A stretch of 64,000 nucleotides of DNA from Hyphococcus sp. Lineage in GTDB: Bacteria > Pseudomonadota > Alphaproteobacteria > Caulobacterales > Parvularculaceae. The stretch covers positions 1 through 64,000 of the forward strand of contig JAJFGE010000013.1 of the NCBI GenBank assembly GCA_021776295.1, given 5' to 3'. Shown here piece after piece: positions 1 through 9,314 of the stretch. The translations under genes were made by a program, and so were the position numbers. Below the pieces are notes generated by a model. The model ran no database searches and was not told where the DNA came from. It was given only the letters and a program-made list of their open reading frames with translations. Position 1 is the stretch's first letter. The number at the start of each line of letters is the position of its first letter.

Positions 1-867
1 GAAATATTCGCCGCCAAAGACATAGATTTTTCCGGCGAGCACGGCTGCGGCGAGGCCGGCTTGCGCTTGCGGCATCGGGCTTGCCCGCTCCCAGCGGTCC
101 GACATTGGGTCATAGACATCAACAGCGCTGGAATTGCCGTCATTAACGGTGCGCCCGCCAATGACATAGAGGACGCCGCCGACAACGGCGCCGGCGGCGG
201 AGTTACGCGGGCTCGGCAAGGGCGCCAATGTGCGCCATCTATTGGCGGCCGCGTCATAGGCCCAGTGCTCGTCGGTATCGATATGGTCGGACCAGCTCTG
301 GTTGCGGCTTCCGGCTGGAGCGCGTCCGCCGACGAAATGGATATAGCCGCCAAGCGAGGCGCAGACCGCTTCGGCCTGTGGGTGGGGCAGGGGCGCCATC
401 CAATCCCACGGCTCGTCAATCGCGCCAATACGCCAGCAGTTGTTGCGCATCTGCCAGCCGCCGCCGGCATTGCGGGCGAAACCGCCGACGCCGTATAGAT
501 AGCCGTTATTGTTGACCAGCGCGATATGGTGGCGCGCTTCGGGCAGCGCCGACCCATAACGCCATCGATCGCCGGACGGGTCGTAATAGGTGACCGCGTC
601 AGTGACGTTATCTTGGCCGCCGGGGGTGAGGCCGCCGGCATTGACGAGAATATTATAGGTTTGTGATTTCATGCTGGTCGGCGTCGCCGATGTTGTCCGG
701 AATGGCGCCGGGTAAATTTCCTGAACCGGGAAGGGCATGTCCGCCAGCGGCGTCCAGGCGCCGAGCGAGGCATCCCCATCATGCGCCATCGCCGGTGCGT
801 CAAAAGCCGCCGCGATCATGGCCGCGCCGCCGCCGGCGACAATCGCGCGCCTGTTCATCCTGGTCAT
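1..867 (-). CDS. Kelch-repeat exported protein, partial at the window edge
   Basis: Reading leftwards from the ATG at 867 the frame stays open for 289 codons to base 1, so the C-terminus lies outside the window. The N-terminus carries paired arginines (NRRAIVAGG) and an Ala-rich stretch ending AMA, which looks like a Tat or Sec export signal. The rest shows Kelch blades: repeated hydrophobic-GG signatures (YLYGVGGF, YIHFVGGR, LYVIGGR, IYVFGG), each followed about 20 residues later by a D-x-W or W motif. Kelch blades fold into a beta-propeller that usually binds a partner or sugar, but no catalytic residues can be assigned. It lies 147 bases downstream of sodC on the same strand and could be co-transcribed with it. 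The specific function is unknown. Confidence 0.8.
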   Translation of the reverse strand, partial: MTRMNRRAIVAGGGAAMIAAAFDAPAMAHDGDASLGAWTPLADMPFPVQEIYPAPFRTTSATPTSMKSQTYNILVNAGGLTPGGQDNVTDAVTYYDPSGDRWRYGSALPEARHHIALVNNNGYLYGVGGFARNAGGGWQMRNNCWRIGAIDEPWDWMAPLPHPQAEAVCASLGGYIHFVGGRAPAGSRNQSWSDHIDTDEHWAYDAAANRWRTLAPLPSPRNSAAGAVVGGVLYVIGGRTVNDGNSSAVDVYDPMSDRWERASPMPQAQAGLAAAVLAGKIYVFGGEYF

Positions 868-1014
868 GGTTTTCCCCTACTCAAACACTATCAAGACTGC
901 TTTCGCTTTTATCGAATCAAGAACGCAGTCTGGATTCTTGATCGGTTGCGTTCGGTGCTTCCTCGCCTCACTTGAGCCCAAAAACCGCTGACACTTTTTG
1001 TGAACCCGCTGCAA

Positions 1015-1638
1015 CTAACCCGCTCCGCGAATAGCCGCGCAGGCAATGCGTTTTCCAGCGCCGCCAATGGGCTGAGTCGTGTGATCATCGGCGCTTTCGT
1101 GAATGATGATGGCGAAACCGTCATCATCAAAAAGCGGAAACGGTCCGGCTTGCGCCGCGCTGGCTTCGCTGGCGAACAGGGCCACGGTTCCGTTAAACAA
1201 TTCCGCCGTCGCATGCCCGTCGGCGCCGGCATAGATGTTCGGCATGTCGGCGCGCTCCGGTCCGTAAATGTTCAACAGCCCGTGCGGTTGGTCATCCGGG
1301 TCGACATGGCTGCCAGACGCTTTGAAACCGTCGGCGTAATCGCTGCAATCGCCGACTTTGTGCAAATGCAGTGCGTGCCATCCCTCGCTGACGCCGGCGA
1401 TATCGACGCGCATTAACACGCCCGCGCGGGGCGTGTTGGTGAGCACCACATGGCCGATTGGCGCACCGTCAACGCCGATAAACTGCCCGGCGGCGTCGGC
1501 CCAACTGGCAGGCGCAAGCGCGTCCAGCAAAGCGGCGTCGGCGTCATGCGCCGCGGTGTTTTGGCCGCCATTCCCACAGGCGCTGAGCGCCAGTACAGAA
1601 CCGCTTGTAATTAATAGTAATTTTCTAATTCGGCTCAC
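1015..1638 (-). CDS. sodC: Cu/Zn superoxide dismutase, lipoprotein
   Basis: Converts superoxide to hydrogen peroxide and oxygen in the periplasm. Visible family features are the Cu-ligand block HALHLH, the metal-loop pattern GSHVDPDDQPHG, an acidic loop ending HESADDH, and the two cysteines (GDCSD and RIACAAI) that form the family disulfide. The N-terminus has a hydrophobic segment ending in a lipobox (LSAC), so the mature protein is probably a lipid-anchored envelope protein of just under 190 residues. I place the start at a GTG (1638), preceded by GGGG at good spacing; an in-frame TTG at 1650 is the alternative. It is divergent from gyrA across a 150-base gap and upstream of the Kelch gene. 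Confidence 0.9.
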   Translation of the reverse strand: MSRIRKLLLITSGSVLALSACGNGGQNTAAHDADAALLDALAPASWADAAGQFIGVDGAPIGHVVLTNTPRAGVLMRVDIAGVSEGWHALHLHKVGDCSDYADGFKASGSHVDPDDQPHGLLNIYGPERADMPNIYAGADGHATAELFNGTVALFASEASAAQAGPFPLFDDDGFAIIIHESADDHTTQPIGGAGKRIACAAIRGAG

Positions 1639-1788
1639 AGTTATCCCCAACCAGCGACAGTGGCGGATTATAGCCCATGACGGGCGGGGAATAAACCGAC
1701 CGGAAAAAGGCGCAAATGCTTGGCTTTGGCGGGGCCCAATGCTAAGCGAGACGCCTAATTTCCCATCTGATTCCGGAAGGTTCCCCGC

Positions 1789-4566
1789 GTGGCGGACGAC
1801 AATAACGACGACAATTTTGGCGACAATGACGGCTTTGGCGACAATGACGGCGCCCAGAACGAGCCTGATGTCTCGGTGATTTCAATCGAAGATGAGATGC
1901 GCCGGTCGTATCTCGACTATGCGATGAGCGTCATCGTCAGCCGCGCCATCCCAGATGCGCGCGACGGCCTTAAGCCTGTACATCGGCGGATTTTGTGGTC
2001 GATGCTGGAAAATGGCAATCACTGGAACAAGCAGTACCGAAAGTCGGCCCGTGTGGTCGGCGACGTTATCGGTAAGTATCATCCGCATGGCGACCAATCG
2101 GTCTATGACGCGTTGGTGCGGATGGCGCAGGATTTTTCCTTGCGTCTGCCTCTGCTCGACGGTCAGGGAAATTTCGGCTCCATCGACGGCGACCCGCCAG
2201 CCGCTTATCGCTATACCGAAGTGCGGATGGAAAAGGCGGCGCATGCGCTGCTTGAAGATGTCGAAAAGGCGACGGTTGATTTCCAGCCCAACTATGACGG
2301 CTCGGAACATGAGCCGAAAGTCTTGCCGGCGCGGTTTCCGAACCTTCTTGTGAATGGCGCGGGCGGCATCGCCGTTGGCATGGCGACCAATATCCCGCCG
2401 CATAATCTTGGCGAAATCATCGACGCTACAGTGGCGGTGATCGACAATGACGAGATTACCGATGAAGAACTGATCGCCATTGTTCCGGGGCCGGACTTTC
2501 CGACTGGCGGGATGATCCTCGGGCGCGCCGGTTCAAAAGCGGCGCTGCTTTTGGGCCGCGGCTCGGTGGTGATGCGCGGGCGCGCAACCATTGATGAGGT
2601 CCGCAAGGACCGCTACGGCATTATCATTACCGAAATTCCTTTTCAGGTGAACAAGTCGCTGATGATCGAGCGGATTGCCGGGCTAGTGCGCGAGAAGAAA
2701 ATCGAAGGCATCGCTGATATTCGCGACGAGTCCAACCGCGAGGGCATTCGCGTCGTCATTGAGCTGCGCCGCGATGCCGCTGGCGATGTGGTTTTGAACC
2801 AGCTCTATCGTCACTCACAATTGCAACAGACTTTCAGCGTCAATCTGTTGGCTTTGAACGGCGGGCAGCCACAACAGATGTCGCTGCGCGACGTCTTAAC
2901 GGCGTTTATCCAGTTTCGCGAAGAAGTGGTTACGCGGCGAACCAAATTCGAACTCAACAAGGCCCGTGACCGGGCGCATATTTTGGTTGGGCTGGCGATT
3001 GCGGTCGCCAATATCGACGAGATTGTCGCGCTGATCCGGCGCGCGCCGGACCCGGCGACCGCGAAGGCGCAATTGCTCGAACGCGGCTGGCCGGCGAAGG
3101 ATTTGGCGCCGCTGGTCGCGCTGGTGGCCGATCCGCGCCACATGATGAGCGATGGCGATACGCTGAAGCTTTCTGAAGAGCAGGCAAAAGCGATCCTCGA
3201 CCTACGCCTTCAACGCTTGACAGCGCTTGGCCGCGATGAGATCGGCGATGAGCTGAAAGGCCTCGCTGATAAAATCGCCGACTATCTCGATATTCTGCGC
3301 CGCCGCGACCGGGTTATGTCGATCATCAAAAGCGAAATAATAGCCGTCAAAGACGAATTTGCGACGCCGCGAAGGACCGAAATGGTCGATGCCGAAGGCG
3401 AGGTCGATGACGAGGACCTGATCACGCAGGAAGACATGGTCGTCACCGTCACCCATTCCGGTTACGTCAAACGCACCGCGCTTTCGACCTATCGCGCGCA
3501 AAAACGCGGCGGCAAGGGCCGGGCGGGGATGAAGTTCAAGGACGAGGATTTCGTCGCCCAGCTTTTTGTCGGCCACACGCACACGCCGCTCTTGTTCTTC
3601 ACATCAACCGGCATGGCCTACAAGCTGAAATTATGGCGGTTGCCGGAAGGCGCGCCAAATTCCAGAGGCAAGGCGTTTGTCAACCTGTTGCCGCTGGCGC
3701 AGGGCGAGCGCGTAACCAATATTTTGCCGCTGCCGGACGATGAAGACGCCTGGGAAAAGCTGCAAATTATGTTCGCCACCCGTTCAGGCAGTGTCCGGCG
3801 CAATAAATTGTCCGATTTCCAGCGCATCAATCGCAACGGCAAGATCGCCATGAAACTCGAACAGGACGATGCGATCATCGGCGTTAAGATCTGCCGTGAG
3901 GACGAGGATATTCTCTTAACTTCAGCCTCGGGCATGAGCATCCGCTTCCCCGTCGATGTGGTTCGGGTGTTTGCCGGACGCACTTCGTCTGGCGTGCGCG
4001 GCATTCGGCTCAGCGCCGACGATGAGGTGATTTCGATGGCGACGTTGCGCCATGTAGAGGCGTCAACTGACGATATGCGCGCCTACCTCAAACATGCTGC
4101 GGCCATGCGCAGGGCGGCCGGGGAGGCGGACGCTGAAGGCCCGGAAGAGAGCGATGCGCCCGATATCGCCATTAGCGCGGGCCGGCTGGCCGAACTTGGC
4201 GCAGCCGAACAGTTTGTTCTGGCGGTGACGGAAAACGGCTATGGCAAGCGCACATCGTCATATGAATACCGCACCTCCGGCCGTGGCGGCAAAGGCATCA
4301 TCGCGATCCAGACAACGGCGCGCAATGGCCGCGTCGTTGCTTCTTTCTCGATAGAGGAAAGCGATCAGATCATGCTGGTCACCAATGGCGGCCAGCTCAT
4401 CCGCACACCAATTAATGACGTCCGGATCGCCGGGCGCAACACCCAAGGGGTAACCATCTTTAGAACCCGCGCCGATGAACAGGTTGTCTCGGTCGGCCGT
4501 ATCGAAGATGTTGACGATGACGACATCAATAATGGCGAGACCACTGACGAGGCGGCCGATGACTAA
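1789..4566 (+). CDS. gyrA: DNA gyrase subunit A
   Basis: Breakage-reunion subunit of DNA gyrase, which introduces negative supercoils. The winged-helix/tower core contains the catalytic tyrosine (RYTE, Tyr142), and the C-terminal wrapping domain has the GyrA box (KRGGKGR), which separates it from ParC. Length 925 aa is normal for alphaproteobacteria. The start is GTG, with GGAAGG eight bases upstream. Two oddities: the N-terminal 20 residues are an acidic Asn/Asp/Gly run containing GDNDGF repeats, and the quinolone-determining region reads HGDQSVYD, with Gln103 where E. coli has Ser83. The acidic Asp107 (E. coli Asp87) is kept. coaD overlaps its last codons. Confidence 0.97.
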   Translation: MADDNNDDNFGDNDGFGDNDGAQNEPDVSVISIEDEMRRSYLDYAMSVIVSRAIPDARDGLKPVHRRILWSMLENGNHWNKQYRKSARVVGDVIGKYHPHGDQSVYDALVRMAQDFSLRLPLLDGQGNFGSIDGDPPAAYRYTEVRMEKAAHALLEDVEKATVDFQPNYDGSEHEPKVLPARFPNLLVNGAGGIAVGMATNIPPHNLGEIIDATVAVIDNDEITDEELIAIVPGPDFPTGGMILGRAGSKAALLLGRGSVVMRGRATIDEVRKDRYGIIITEIPFQVNKSLMIERIAGLVREKKIEGIADIRDESNREGIRVVIELRRDAAGDVVLNQLYRHSQLQQTFSVNLLALNGGQPQQMSLRDVLTAFIQFREEVVTRRTKFELNKARDRAHILVGLAIAVANIDEIVALIRRAPDPATAKAQLLERGWPAKDLAPLVALVADPRHMMSDGDTLKLSEEQAKAILDLRLQRLTALGRDEIGDELKGLADKIADYLDILRRRDRVMSIIKSEIIAVKDEFATPRRTEMVDAEGEVDDEDLITQEDMVVTVTHSGYVKRTALSTYRAQKRGGKGRAGMKFKDEDFVAQLFVGHTHTPLLFFTSTGMAYKLKLWRLPEGAPNSRGKAFVNLLPLAQGERVTNILPLPDDEDAWEKLQIMFATRSGSVRRNKLSDFQRINRNGKIAMKLEQDDAIIGVKICREDEDILLTSASGMSIRFPVDVVRVFAGRTSSGVRGIRLSADDEVISMATLRHVEASTDDMRAYLKHAAAMRRAAGEADAEGPEESDAPDIAISAGRLAELGAAEQFVLAVTENGYGKRTSSYEYRTSGRGGKGIIAIQTTARNGRVVASFSIEESDQIMLVTNGGQLIRTPINDVRIAGRNTQGVTIFRTRADEQVVSVGRIEDVDDDDINNGETTDEAADD

Positions 4567-5053
4567 ACGCATAGGACTATATCCCGGCACGTTCGACCCC
4601 CTGACCATGGGCCATGCGGATCTGGTCGAGCGCGCGGTGAAGCTGGTTGATGAGCTGGTTATCGGCGTTGCTGTCAACCGTGACAAAAATCCACTTTTTT
4701 CGCTAGAAGAGCGCGTCGCGATGGCGGAAAAAGAAGCGGCGAGGATTACAAAAGCCAGCGGCGTGCCTATACGGGTGACGCCGTTTGAAATCCTGCTGAT
4801 GAAATTCGCCGAAGATGTCGGCGCCTCAATCATCATCCGCGGCCTCCGCGCGGTTTCTGATTTTGAATATGAATTCCAGATGGTCGGCATGAACCAGGTG
4901 CTTAACGACGAGATTGAAACGGTGTTTTTGATGGCGGATGCGCGCTATCAGTCGATCGCATCGCGTCTGGTCAAGGAAATTGCACGCCTCGGCGGCAATA
5001 TCGATACCTTTGTGCCCGGACATGTGGCAAAAAGGCTTCGCGATAAGTTTTAA
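4559..5053 (+). CDS. coaD: Pantetheine-phosphate adenylyltransferase
   Basis: Penultimate step of coenzyme A synthesis: transfers AMP from ATP to 4'-phosphopantetheine. The nucleotidyltransferase signature is at the N-terminus ([12 protein letters not shown]), followed by the substrate loop [14 protein letters not shown] and, near the C-terminus, [10 protein letters not shown], equivalent to the family ISSS motif. At 164 aa it is the usual length. The ATG at 4559 overlaps the end of gyrA by 8 bases, so the two are translationally coupled; longer in-frame starts inside gyrA add residues not found in the family and were rejected. Confidence 0.96.
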   Translation: MTKRIGLYPGTFDPLTMGHADLVERAVKLVDELVIGVAVNRDKNPLFSLEERVAMAEKEAARITKASGVPIRVTPFEILLMKFAEDVGASIIIRGLRAVSDFEYEFQMVGMNQVLNDEIETVFLMADARYQSIASRLVKEIARLGGNIDTFVPGHVAKRLRDKF

Positions 5054-5106
5054 CGGGCTGGTGGTTTGCAATCAGCGGTAGGCGGTTAGCCGGAAGGAGT
5101 TAGTTG

Positions 5107-6021
5107 ATGAGTATTCGGCGATTAGTGTTGAGCGCGTGCAGCGCGGGTGTATTGGCGACGACAATAGGGGCGACAGGCGCCGGCGCCAAGGACGAACCGG
5201 TGCAGCCGCTAACGCCCGCGCAGATTATTGAAACGGCGCCGGAGACGGTCTGGCGCGAACTTGATCCGGAAAACACGGTCTATATGGACCTGCCGGCGGG
5301 TATGGTCATTATCGAGCTAAGGCCTGACTTTGCACTTGGCCATGCTGAGCGAATAAAAACGCTGGTGCGGGACGGGTTTTACAACGGGCTCAGTTTCCAT
5401 CGCGTCATTGAAGGATTTATGGCCCAGGGCGGTGACCCGATGGGAACCGGCGCCGGCGGTTCTGACCTTCCCGACCTTAAGGCTGAGTTCACGCGTGATA
5501 CATCGGATACGGATGAGTTTGTGGAAATTGGGCGCGACCGCATCGCGCCGCGCGTCGGCTTTATCAACGGTATGCCGTTCGCCGCTCAGCCGGAGGCGTT
5601 GCGCGCATTCAAAACCGACCGGCATGTCGATTTGTGGCCGCTGCATTGCCCACGCGTGATGTCGATGGCGCGGTCTGGAAATCCAAACAGCGCCAACAGC
5701 CAGTTCTTTTTGATGATCGGCGACTCCCGCCTTAATCTCGATCGGCGTTACACCGCATGGGGATGGATCGTTGACGGGTTCGAAGCCAGCCGTCGCATCG
5801 CCAGGGGCGAGCCGCCTACGCGGCCAACGCCAATAATGCGGGTTCGCATCGCCGCCGACGTGCCCGACGCCGACCGCCGCAAGGTTGAGGTGCTGCGCAC
5901 CGATAGCGAAACATTTATGAGATATATCAAAGCGCGCGGTGATGTTGATGATACCGGCTATGTTAAAGACATATGCGAAATCAAAATCCCGGCGCGCATC
6001 AATGGAGAGATTGAGCGATGA
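5107..6021 (+). CDS. Periplasmic cyclophilin-type peptidyl-prolyl isomerase
   Basis: A cyclophilin with an N-terminal Sec signal (about residues 1-28, ending GAGAKDE), so it should act on proline bonds of proteins in the periplasm. Core motifs are [15 protein letters not shown], which carries the catalytic Arg and Gln, and [10 protein letters not shown]. Between these blocks there is an insertion of about 45 residues compared with the small cytosolic cyclophilin next door, and a C-terminal extension of about 60 residues. The ATG at 5107 has AAGGAG at ideal spacing, preferred over the TTG three bases earlier. Its stop overlaps the start of the next cyclophilin gene. Confidence 0.9.
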   Translation: MSIRRLVLSACSAGVLATTIGATGAGAKDEPVQPLTPAQIIETAPETVWRELDPENTVYMDLPAGMVIIELRPDFALGHAERIKTLVRDGFYNGLSFHRVIEGFMAQGGDPMGTGAGGSDLPDLKAEFTRDTSDTDEFVEIGRDRIAPRVGFINGMPFAAQPEALRAFKTDRHVDLWPLHCPRVMSMARSGNPNSANSQFFLMIGDSRLNLDRRYTAWGWIVDGFEASRRIARGEPPTRPTPIMRVRIAADVPDADRRKVEVLRTDSETFMRYIKARGDVDDTGYVKDICEIKIPARINGEIER

Positions 6022-6470
6022 GCGACAGACTAATTTTGAAACTCGACACTGGCGATGTGACGATTGAAACCTTTGCCGACAAAGCGCCTGCGCATGTGGC
6101 GCGGCTAAAGCAGCTGGCCGATGACGGGTTTTATGACGGCCTCACTTTTCACCGCGTCATTGAAGGCTTTATGGCGCAATGCGGCTGTCCGCGCGGCGAC
6201 GGAACCGGCGGTTCTGGCGAAAAGATTGAAGCAGAATTCAACGACACCAATCATCAGCGCGGCATATGTTCGATGGCGCGCGCGCAAGACCCCGACAGCG
6301 GCGATAGCCAGTTTTTCATCTGCTTTGCCGATGCGTCTTTTCTCGATGGTCAGTATACCGCATGGGGCAAGGTTGTTGAAGGCATGGAACATGTCGATGA
6401 GGCTGCACGCGGTGAGCCGCCTGAAAACCCGACAAAAATTATTTCGTTTCGCAGTGTGGATGAAGACTAA
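6018..6470 (+). CDS. ppiB: Cytosolic cyclophilin-type peptidyl-prolyl isomerase
   Basis: A compact cyclophilin of 150 aa without a signal peptide, so expected in the cytoplasm. It holds the family motifs [11 protein letters not shown], then [11 protein letters not shown] and the closing [10 protein letters not shown]. The ATG overlaps the stop of the preceding exported cyclophilin (ATGA), so a cytosolic and a periplasmic isomerase are translated as a coupled pair; the sequences around the active site are close enough to suggest an old duplication. The symbol follows the usual name for the small bacterial cyclophilin. Confidence 0.92.
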   Translation: MSDRLILKLDTGDVTIETFADKAPAHVARLKQLADDGFYDGLTFHRVIEGFMAQCGCPRGDGTGGSGEKIEAEFNDTNHQRGICSMARAQDPDSGDSQFFICFADASFLDGQYTAWGKVVEGMEHVDEAARGEPPENPTKIISFRSVDED

Positions 6471-6519
6471 CGGAACGCCTCCGCTTTGCCGCTGACAAAC
6501 CAGCCTCGGGAGTTGCGCT

Positions 6520-7290
6520 ATGACGGTAAATTATGAAACGCCGAGCGACGGCGTATGCCTGATTACATTAAATCGCCCGGACAAGCTGAATGCGTTTAAC
6601 CGGCAGATGCGCCTCGACATGATCGACGTAACGCTGCGTGCATCTGCGGATGACGACATTCGCGTTGTCGTCCTTACCGGCGCCGGGCGAGGGTTTTGCG
6701 CCGGCGCTGATGTCAGCGTGGTCAATGACAAATATAATGTCGAGGATGTTCTCAATACCGAATATGGCGGGTTTTTGAGCGCGATTGCGACCATGCCAAA
6801 GCCGGTGATCGCCGCCATCAACGGGCCTGCGGCCGGGATCGGCATGACGCTTGCGCTGACTTGCGATTTGCGGGTGATGGGCGAGGACGCCTATCTGATG
6901 AGCGCCTTCGCGAATATCGGGCTGGTTCCTGATGGCGGTCTATCGCTGTTGCTCACCCAACAGATCGGTTACGCCCGCGCCTATCAACTCGCCATCGAGG
7001 CGGAGAAAATCGATGCTGCGCGCGCACTCGAATGGGGGCTTGTCAACCGGATGGTTGCGGGCGCGGATGTATTGGAAAATGCGCTTGACTGGGCGCGGTC
7101 CATAACCAAGCGGGCGCCAATTGCGATGGCGCTGACAAAACGCAGCTTCCGCGCCGCCGCACATTCAGGGCTTGGCAACGCCATGGCGTTCGAGGCGATG
7201 GCCCAGCGCACGGCGATTGCGAGCGAAGATTGCGCCGAGGGCGCTATGGCGTTGCTTGAAAAACGGCATCCGGTGTTTAAAGGCAAATAA
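6520..7290 (+). CDS. Enoyl-CoA hydratase/isomerase family protein (PaaG-like)
   Basis: Crotonase-fold acyl-CoA enzyme of 256 aa. The oxyanion-hole segments are GAGRGFCAGADVS and NGPAAGIGMTLALTCDL. The two glutamates of classical enoyl-CoA hydratase are not at their expected places: the first position is Thr in GIGMT, and the second region reads FANIGLVPDGG. The Asp in VPD matches the catalytic aspartate of the PaaG/isomerase branch, so an isomerase is more likely than a simple hydratase; this is a family-based inference. A GGGAG ribosome-binding site precedes the ATG. No pathway partners lie beside it. Confidence 0.88.
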   Translation: MTVNYETPSDGVCLITLNRPDKLNAFNRQMRLDMIDVTLRASADDDIRVVVLTGAGRGFCAGADVSVVNDKYNVEDVLNTEYGGFLSAIATMPKPVIAAINGPAAGIGMTLALTCDLRVMGEDAYLMSAFANIGLVPDGGLSLLLTQQIGYARAYQLAIEAEKIDAARALEWGLVNRMVAGADVLENALDWARSITKRAPIAMALTKRSFRAAAHSGLGNAMAFEAMAQRTAIASEDCAEGAMALLEKRHPVFKGK

Positions 7291-7291
7291 G

Positions 7292-7316
7292 CAAACGACA
7301 TCGTCGCTATCGTTTG
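7292..7316. terminator. Hairpin between convergent genes, possible bidirectional terminator
   Basis: CAAACGA pairs with TCGTTTG (7 bp, 11-base loop) immediately after the crotonase stop and just before the ZIP-gene stop on the opposite strand. On the plus strand a short TTTG follows. The stem is modest, so terminator function is plausible rather than certain. Confidence 0.4.
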
Positions 7317-7325
7317 TTTGGAGAA

Positions 7326-8075
7326 TTAGTGTGCGCCGATGGTATTTAAAATCACGCCAATGGCGCCAATCACCACGCCAAAGCTGAGGGCCCTGAAGCC
7401 GCCTTTGGCCGGCGCTTTGGCTGCATGGGGAGCAAGGTGAAAGAGTAATACATAAGACAATGCGCCCGCCGCGCCGCCTAACAAAGCGGTCATCGGAATA
7501 ACTTCAGCGGTTTCCAACAGAGAGCTGGCGCCCAATGTTCCAAGCACCGTTGTTCCGCCGGCGGCGAAGAATGCGAGCAAGATCGCGCTTCCTCTGCGCA
7601 TTCCCGCCTCGGTCAAAAGAAAGAATGCGATGACGCCTTCGGGAAATTCGTGAAACAACAAACCGCCAACAGCCAGCCAGCCGGTAAAGGTCTCACTCTG
7701 AAAGGCAGCGGCATAAATAAATCCATCGAGGCTGGAATGGGCGGCAAGAGCAATGATGGAGGCGTAACCGAAGGTCAGGGCGGCGCCGTCAGCACGTTGG
7801 TTGACGGCGGTTTGAACACTGATGCCGATTAACACCATCAAGGCGAACCCGCCGGCAACCCAGCCAAGTGCATTGAATGAAATATTGAGCGCTTCAAGTA
7901 GTAAATGAAACAGCACGCTAACCGTTAACAACCCAACTGCGAAAGCAGAAATATAGGCGCTGTTACGCTCGGCCGCCGCGCCAAACGCGGCGATCGCAAT
8001 GACGCCGGCGAGGCTTATCGCCGCGGCGACAAGGCTTGCCCCCAAGCCAGGTATGGCCTGCAATTCCCCAAACAA
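7326..8075 (-). CDS. ZIP-family metal transporter
   Basis: Integral membrane protein of 249 aa with about eight hydrophobic segments. The ZIP metal-site motifs are present: HSSLDGF in the fourth and HEFPEG in the fifth transmembrane segment. ZIP proteins move zinc or other divalent metals into the cytoplasm. The apparent start is a TTG with GGAAGGG about ten bases upstream; no ATG is available before the first membrane segment. It is divergently transcribed from a CDF exporter gene, so import and export genes share one control region. Confidence 0.85.
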   Translation of the reverse strand: MFGELQAIPGLGASLVAAAISLAGVIAIAAFGAAAERNSAYISAFAVGLLTVSVLFHLLLEALNISFNALGWVAGGFALMVLIGISVQTAVNQRADGAALTFGYASIIALAAHSSLDGFIYAAAFQSETFTGWLAVGGLLFHEFPEGVIAFFLLTEAGMRRGSAILLAFFAAGGTTVLGTLGASSLLETAEVIPMTALLGGAAGALSYVLLFHLAPHAAKAPAKGGFRALSFGVVIGAIGVILNTIGAH

Positions 8076-8161
8076 AATGCGTCATCCCTTCCAGGCGCGT
8101 GCAACCTTCGCCATCTGCAATGGCCTCAAAGAGCGAACATAGCAATGAAAATGTTATCACG

Positions 8162-8212
8162 TCACTATTTTGGCCGGTTAAAAGACGGTTATGAAAAATA
8201 CTAAAATAGTGA
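8162..8212. promoter_or_regulatory. Inverted repeat in the ZIP/CDF divergent control region
   Basis: TCACTATTTT at 8162-8171 and its exact reverse complement AAAATAGTGA at 8203-8212 lie between the two metal-transporter genes, with 31 bases between the arms. A second weaker pair, TATCAC (8155-8160) and GTGATA (8209-8214), overlaps it. The arms are 41 bp apart centre to centre, about four helical turns. A metal-responsive regulator is the obvious candidate, but the sequence is not a clear Zur or MerR-family consensus. Confidence 0.5.
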
Positions 8213-8318
8213 TATTCCCGTGAAGATTGTGCAGTTTGCTTGCCCTTCACGAACAAGGCGGCCTATTGTCAACCGCAGGTAAAACCTGAGCGTTCGAAAA
8301 CAAGAACAGGACGGGCGC

Positions 8319-9314
8319 GTGGATAATTGCGACCATCATCAGACGAAAGACAACAGCAATACTCGCCGTCTATTGTGGGCTCTTGGCGTCATTGTAGTCT
8401 TTATGATTGTCGAGATTATTGGCGGAATATTGTCAGGATCCCTGGCGTTATTAGCCGATGCAACTCATATGCTGACCGATGGGCTGGCGCTGGCGCTCGC
8501 GGCCAGCGCACAATTGCTGGCGGCCCGGCCGGCGGATAATAAACTCCATTTTGGCTATCGCCGCACGCAGGTTCTATCGGCTTTCGTCAACGGCATTTTT
8601 ATGGCGGTGTTGCTGGCGTGGATTGTCTATGAAGCGATCCACAGATCGCTCAACCCGATTGAGATTGATGCGCCGTTGATGTTGGGGGTCGCCATCATTG
8701 GTCTTGGCGCCAATGTGGTCGCCTTTTTTATTCTCCATCGCCCGGGCGAGCGCGACCTCAATATGCGCGGCGCGCTGTTGCATGTGATCGGCGATCTGAT
8801 GGGATCGGTCGCCGCCATCATCGCAGCCATCGTGATATGGACCACCGGCTGGATGCAGATTGACCCGCTCTTGTCGTTGCTGGTCGCCTGCCTGATCGGC
8901 GTATCGGCCTTTCGGCTGGTGCGCGAGTCCGGATTTATTTTGCTGGAGGGGGCGCCTGCGGATATTGACATCGATGAGCTTGCTGACGGGTTAAAAAACG
9001 CATCACCGCTGATCTGTAGCGTTCATCACGTTCAAATCTCGCAGATAACGCCGGACCAGCCGCGTCTGACGTTGCATGCTTGCGTCAATAACGCCGCTGA
9101 CGCCGCCGCCGCACTTGCCGCCGCGAAGGATTATCTTGATCGGAAATACGACATTCACCACTCAACCATTCAGGTGGAAGTTGGCGGACACTGTCCCGAC
9201 CAGTATCAGCAAGCAGAAAGTTTGTCGCCTGCGCCAAGCGCGCAACATGTTGTGAGCGATAATACGGTCAGTACGGCTCAGACTGGCCCGGCCTTTGCGG
9301 CGCAGAAGCCGTAA
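8319..9314 (+). CDS. Cation diffusion facilitator (zinc/cobalt/cadmium exporter, ZitB/CzcD type)
   Basis: Six-helix cation/proton antiporter with a cytoplasmic C-terminal domain, 331 aa. The transport-site residues are visible as H-x-x-x-D motifs in HMLTDG and HVIGDLMGS. The N-terminus is His/Asp-rich (CDHHQTKD), typical of the zinc-exporting branch. The start is GTG with an ACAGGAC ribosome-binding site. The last 47 bases overlap the end of the convergent O-antigen-ligase-like gene; the extra Ala/Pro-rich tail after residue about 295 lies in and near this overlap and is not conserved in the family. Confidence 0.92.
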   Translation: MDNCDHHQTKDNSNTRRLLWALGVIVVFMIVEIIGGILSGSLALLADATHMLTDGLALALAASAQLLAARPADNKLHFGYRRTQVLSAFVNGIFMAVLLAWIVYEAIHRSLNPIEIDAPLMLGVAIIGLGANVVAFFILHRPGERDLNMRGALLHVIGDLMGSVAAIIAAIVIWTTGWMQIDPLLSLLVACLIGVSAFRLVRESGFILLEGAPADIDIDELADGLKNASPLICSVHHVQISQITPDQPRLTLHACVNNAADAAAALAAAKDYLDRKYDIHHSTIQVEVGGHCPDQYQQAESLSPAPSAQHVVSDNTVSTAQTGPAFAAQKP

